From the NCBI GenBank assembly GCA_903813345.2, contig CAIIXF020000009.1:7870030-7930029 (forward strand): a stretch of 60,000 nucleotides of DNA. The letters run 5' to 3'. The notes under the pieces were generated by a model. It worked only from the letters and a program-made list of their open reading frames with translations, was not told where the DNA came from and did not search any database. The first letter of the stretch is position 1, and every line of letters starts with the position of its first letter. The DNA is from Owenia fusiformis (Eukaryota > Annelida > Polychaeta > Sabellida > Oweniidae). Of the stretch, positions 59,101 through 60,000 are shown piece by piece. The position numbers were made by a program, and so were the translations under genes.

Positions 59101-60000
59101 AACATTAGATGCAGAAATGATGTGAACCAAGACGCAATATACACTGTATGTGATAACATTATCGTTTCGAAACTCACTCTATTACTCATCTTTAATCCTT
59201 GTACTTTCTAATACTATAGGATAAAGAAGAGTAGTATTATATATGCAAATGAGACATCGCGCAAGCACAAAAGTACATAGCTGATATGTTTATTTACAAT
59301 AGACCTACCTAAACAGTTCTGTCTTGTTGTATCCACCCATCATAAAAGGCAGTCCTGCCCGACCCATTCCAGTTCTGTGGGATAGGAGGTCCCCGATTGT
59401 TATTTTGCCCTCGCGGTCTTTATCCGCCAGTTGGAACTCATCACCCAGGATGTCCTTAACTTTACTCTTAAAAGAAGGCCTGTAACATAAATGTCCCCAA
59501 TTTTCCAACCTTCAAAAGTTAAAGTGGTACTATGCGGCAAGTGCATTTACAGAAGGCTTACTTGAAGAAAATGGTTATTTATTGATAATTGGGACAAAAC
59601 AATATAGATCAGACATGTGACTAGCGTGATTGAAGGGCGGGAACATTTTGGTAGGTATGAGTTACTTTTCGACCGTACTTTGCGACATACTTTGCTAGGC
59701 AATAATCAATAGTGGTGTGATCCTACTGTATGATATATAGAATATTACTACCCAATAGTCCGAAAAATAATATAATTTACTCAAGAATACGAAACAAAAA
59801 TAATTTAATCTGACCATATTGGTAAGCACTACTGAAATAGAACAGTTGGTAAGAAGCTGTTTTACACTCACCCTTTTGGTTCATTTGAATTCATCAATGT
59901 ACCGAGTGCAGCTGCAGTGATATGTTTACTCACTGATGCTATACAAAATACAGTCTTATTAGTGGCTTGTGTCCTTTGAGCCACATTCGCCCAGCCATAT
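55426..60000 (-). CDS. Serine beta-lactamase-like protein, probably GPI-anchored (5' end outside)
   Basis: Six visible exons: 59872-60000 (partial), 59309-59479, 58601-58755, 58265-58379, 56603-56868, 55426-56165, giving 524 residues in frame to the stop. All three catalytic motifs of the class C/PBP-type serine hydrolase fold are kept: SVSK (59925-59936), YNN (58698-58706) and HAG (56140-56148, the HxG variant of KTG). GDLLSHRTGMG and FKPLGMGDATF are also typical. The tail is Pro-rich (PTSPPPATCPP) and ends in GKSVLVAFITTLMALL without charged residues, like a GPI-attachment signal. Several N-glycosylation sites support export. Known relatives include bacterial AmpC/flp proteins, animal LACTB and the oyster shell protein gigasin-6. 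The substrate in animals is unknown; peptidase or esterase action on peptides or amides is an inference. Confidence 0.93.
56474..56568 (-). mobile_element. Family-1 mini-element, copy 6
   Basis: A 95-bp copy (CATTGTGATACTC to GTTTATCATGATG) flanked by GACCCATCT (56465-56473) and GACCCCTCT (56569-56577), a 9-bp duplication with one mismatch. It lies in the last intron of the beta-lactamase-like gene, 35 bp after the exon 5 donor. Confidence 0.9.
57195..57273 (-). mobile_element. Family-2 mini-element, copy 4
   Basis: A 79-bp inverted copy (TACCCTGCGTGCAGAGTCTA to GCAAATGGTA) with a perfect 9-bp target duplication TGTATTTCA (57186-57194, 57274-57282), in intron 4 of the visible beta-lactamase-like exons. 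Confidence 0.92.
58056..58264. repeat. Minisatellite at the splice donor of a beta-lactamase-like exon
   Basis: About eight units of roughly 22-25 bp, TTACC(T/A)CATTGTGAAAATG type. The array runs up to the donor of the exon ending at 58265. On the minus strand the unit start reads TGAGGTAA, the same as the true donor. Confidence 0.85.

Noticed and set aside
1-60000. CRISPR arrays, tRNA or rRNA genes, bacterial operons
   Set aside because: No regular spacer-repeat array, no tRNA cloverleaf or rRNA sequence was recognised, and the genes are intron-split eukaryotic genes.

Overview
The window is a piece of a metazoan nuclear genome, most likely a marine invertebrate. It is AT-rich, its genes are split by many introns with GT-AG junctions, and it is packed with non-autonomous transposons. 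I could place four protein-coding genes, all on the minus strand, plus one RNA polymerase III gene on the same strand. I assembled exons by hand from splice sites, reading frame and intron phase. Every multi-exon gene closes in frame, but no transcript was available. The lineage below Metazoa is not certain: a Polycomb/CBX protein with a vertebrate-like C-box, a chitinase-like protein with peritrophin domains and a serine beta-lactamase-like protein together fit deuterostomes or lophotrochozoans.

Layout: 1-3.2 kb holds a fold-back element cut by the window edge and a 2.2 kb element with long inverted arms. 4.0-9.24 kb is a six-exon gene for a 266-residue secreted protein of no family I recognise, with a duplicated Ser/Thr-rich exon and three transposon insertions in its introns. 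12.56-24.89 kb is a twelve-exon GH18 chitinase-like gene (594 residues: signal peptide, GH18 domain, Pro/Ser linker, two CBM14 chitin-binding domains). Its catalytic glutamate position reads leucine, so it should bind chitin rather than cut it. Its introns carry a full-length 7SL (SRP) RNA gene at 13.43-13.73 kb and a 3.9 kb 5'-truncated L1/Tx1-like LINE that is itself interrupted by a 1.3 kb DNA transposon. 24.9-45.8 kb is a gene desert with short repeats and a few unassignable open frames. 45.87-47.95 kb is a five-exon Polycomb (CBX2/4/6/7/8-type) gene. 48.5-49.5 kb is a second LINE fragment. 55.43 kb to the window end is a serine beta-lactamase-like gene whose 5' part lies outside; its C-terminus looks like a GPI-anchor signal.

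The most novel material is mobile: two families of ultra-short elements (about 80-95 bp), six and five copies in this window, most with 9-bp target-site duplications. The genes do not form an obvious pathway. The chitinase-like protein, the unknown secreted protein and the beta-lactamase-like protein are all predicted to be extracellular; Polycomb is nuclear.
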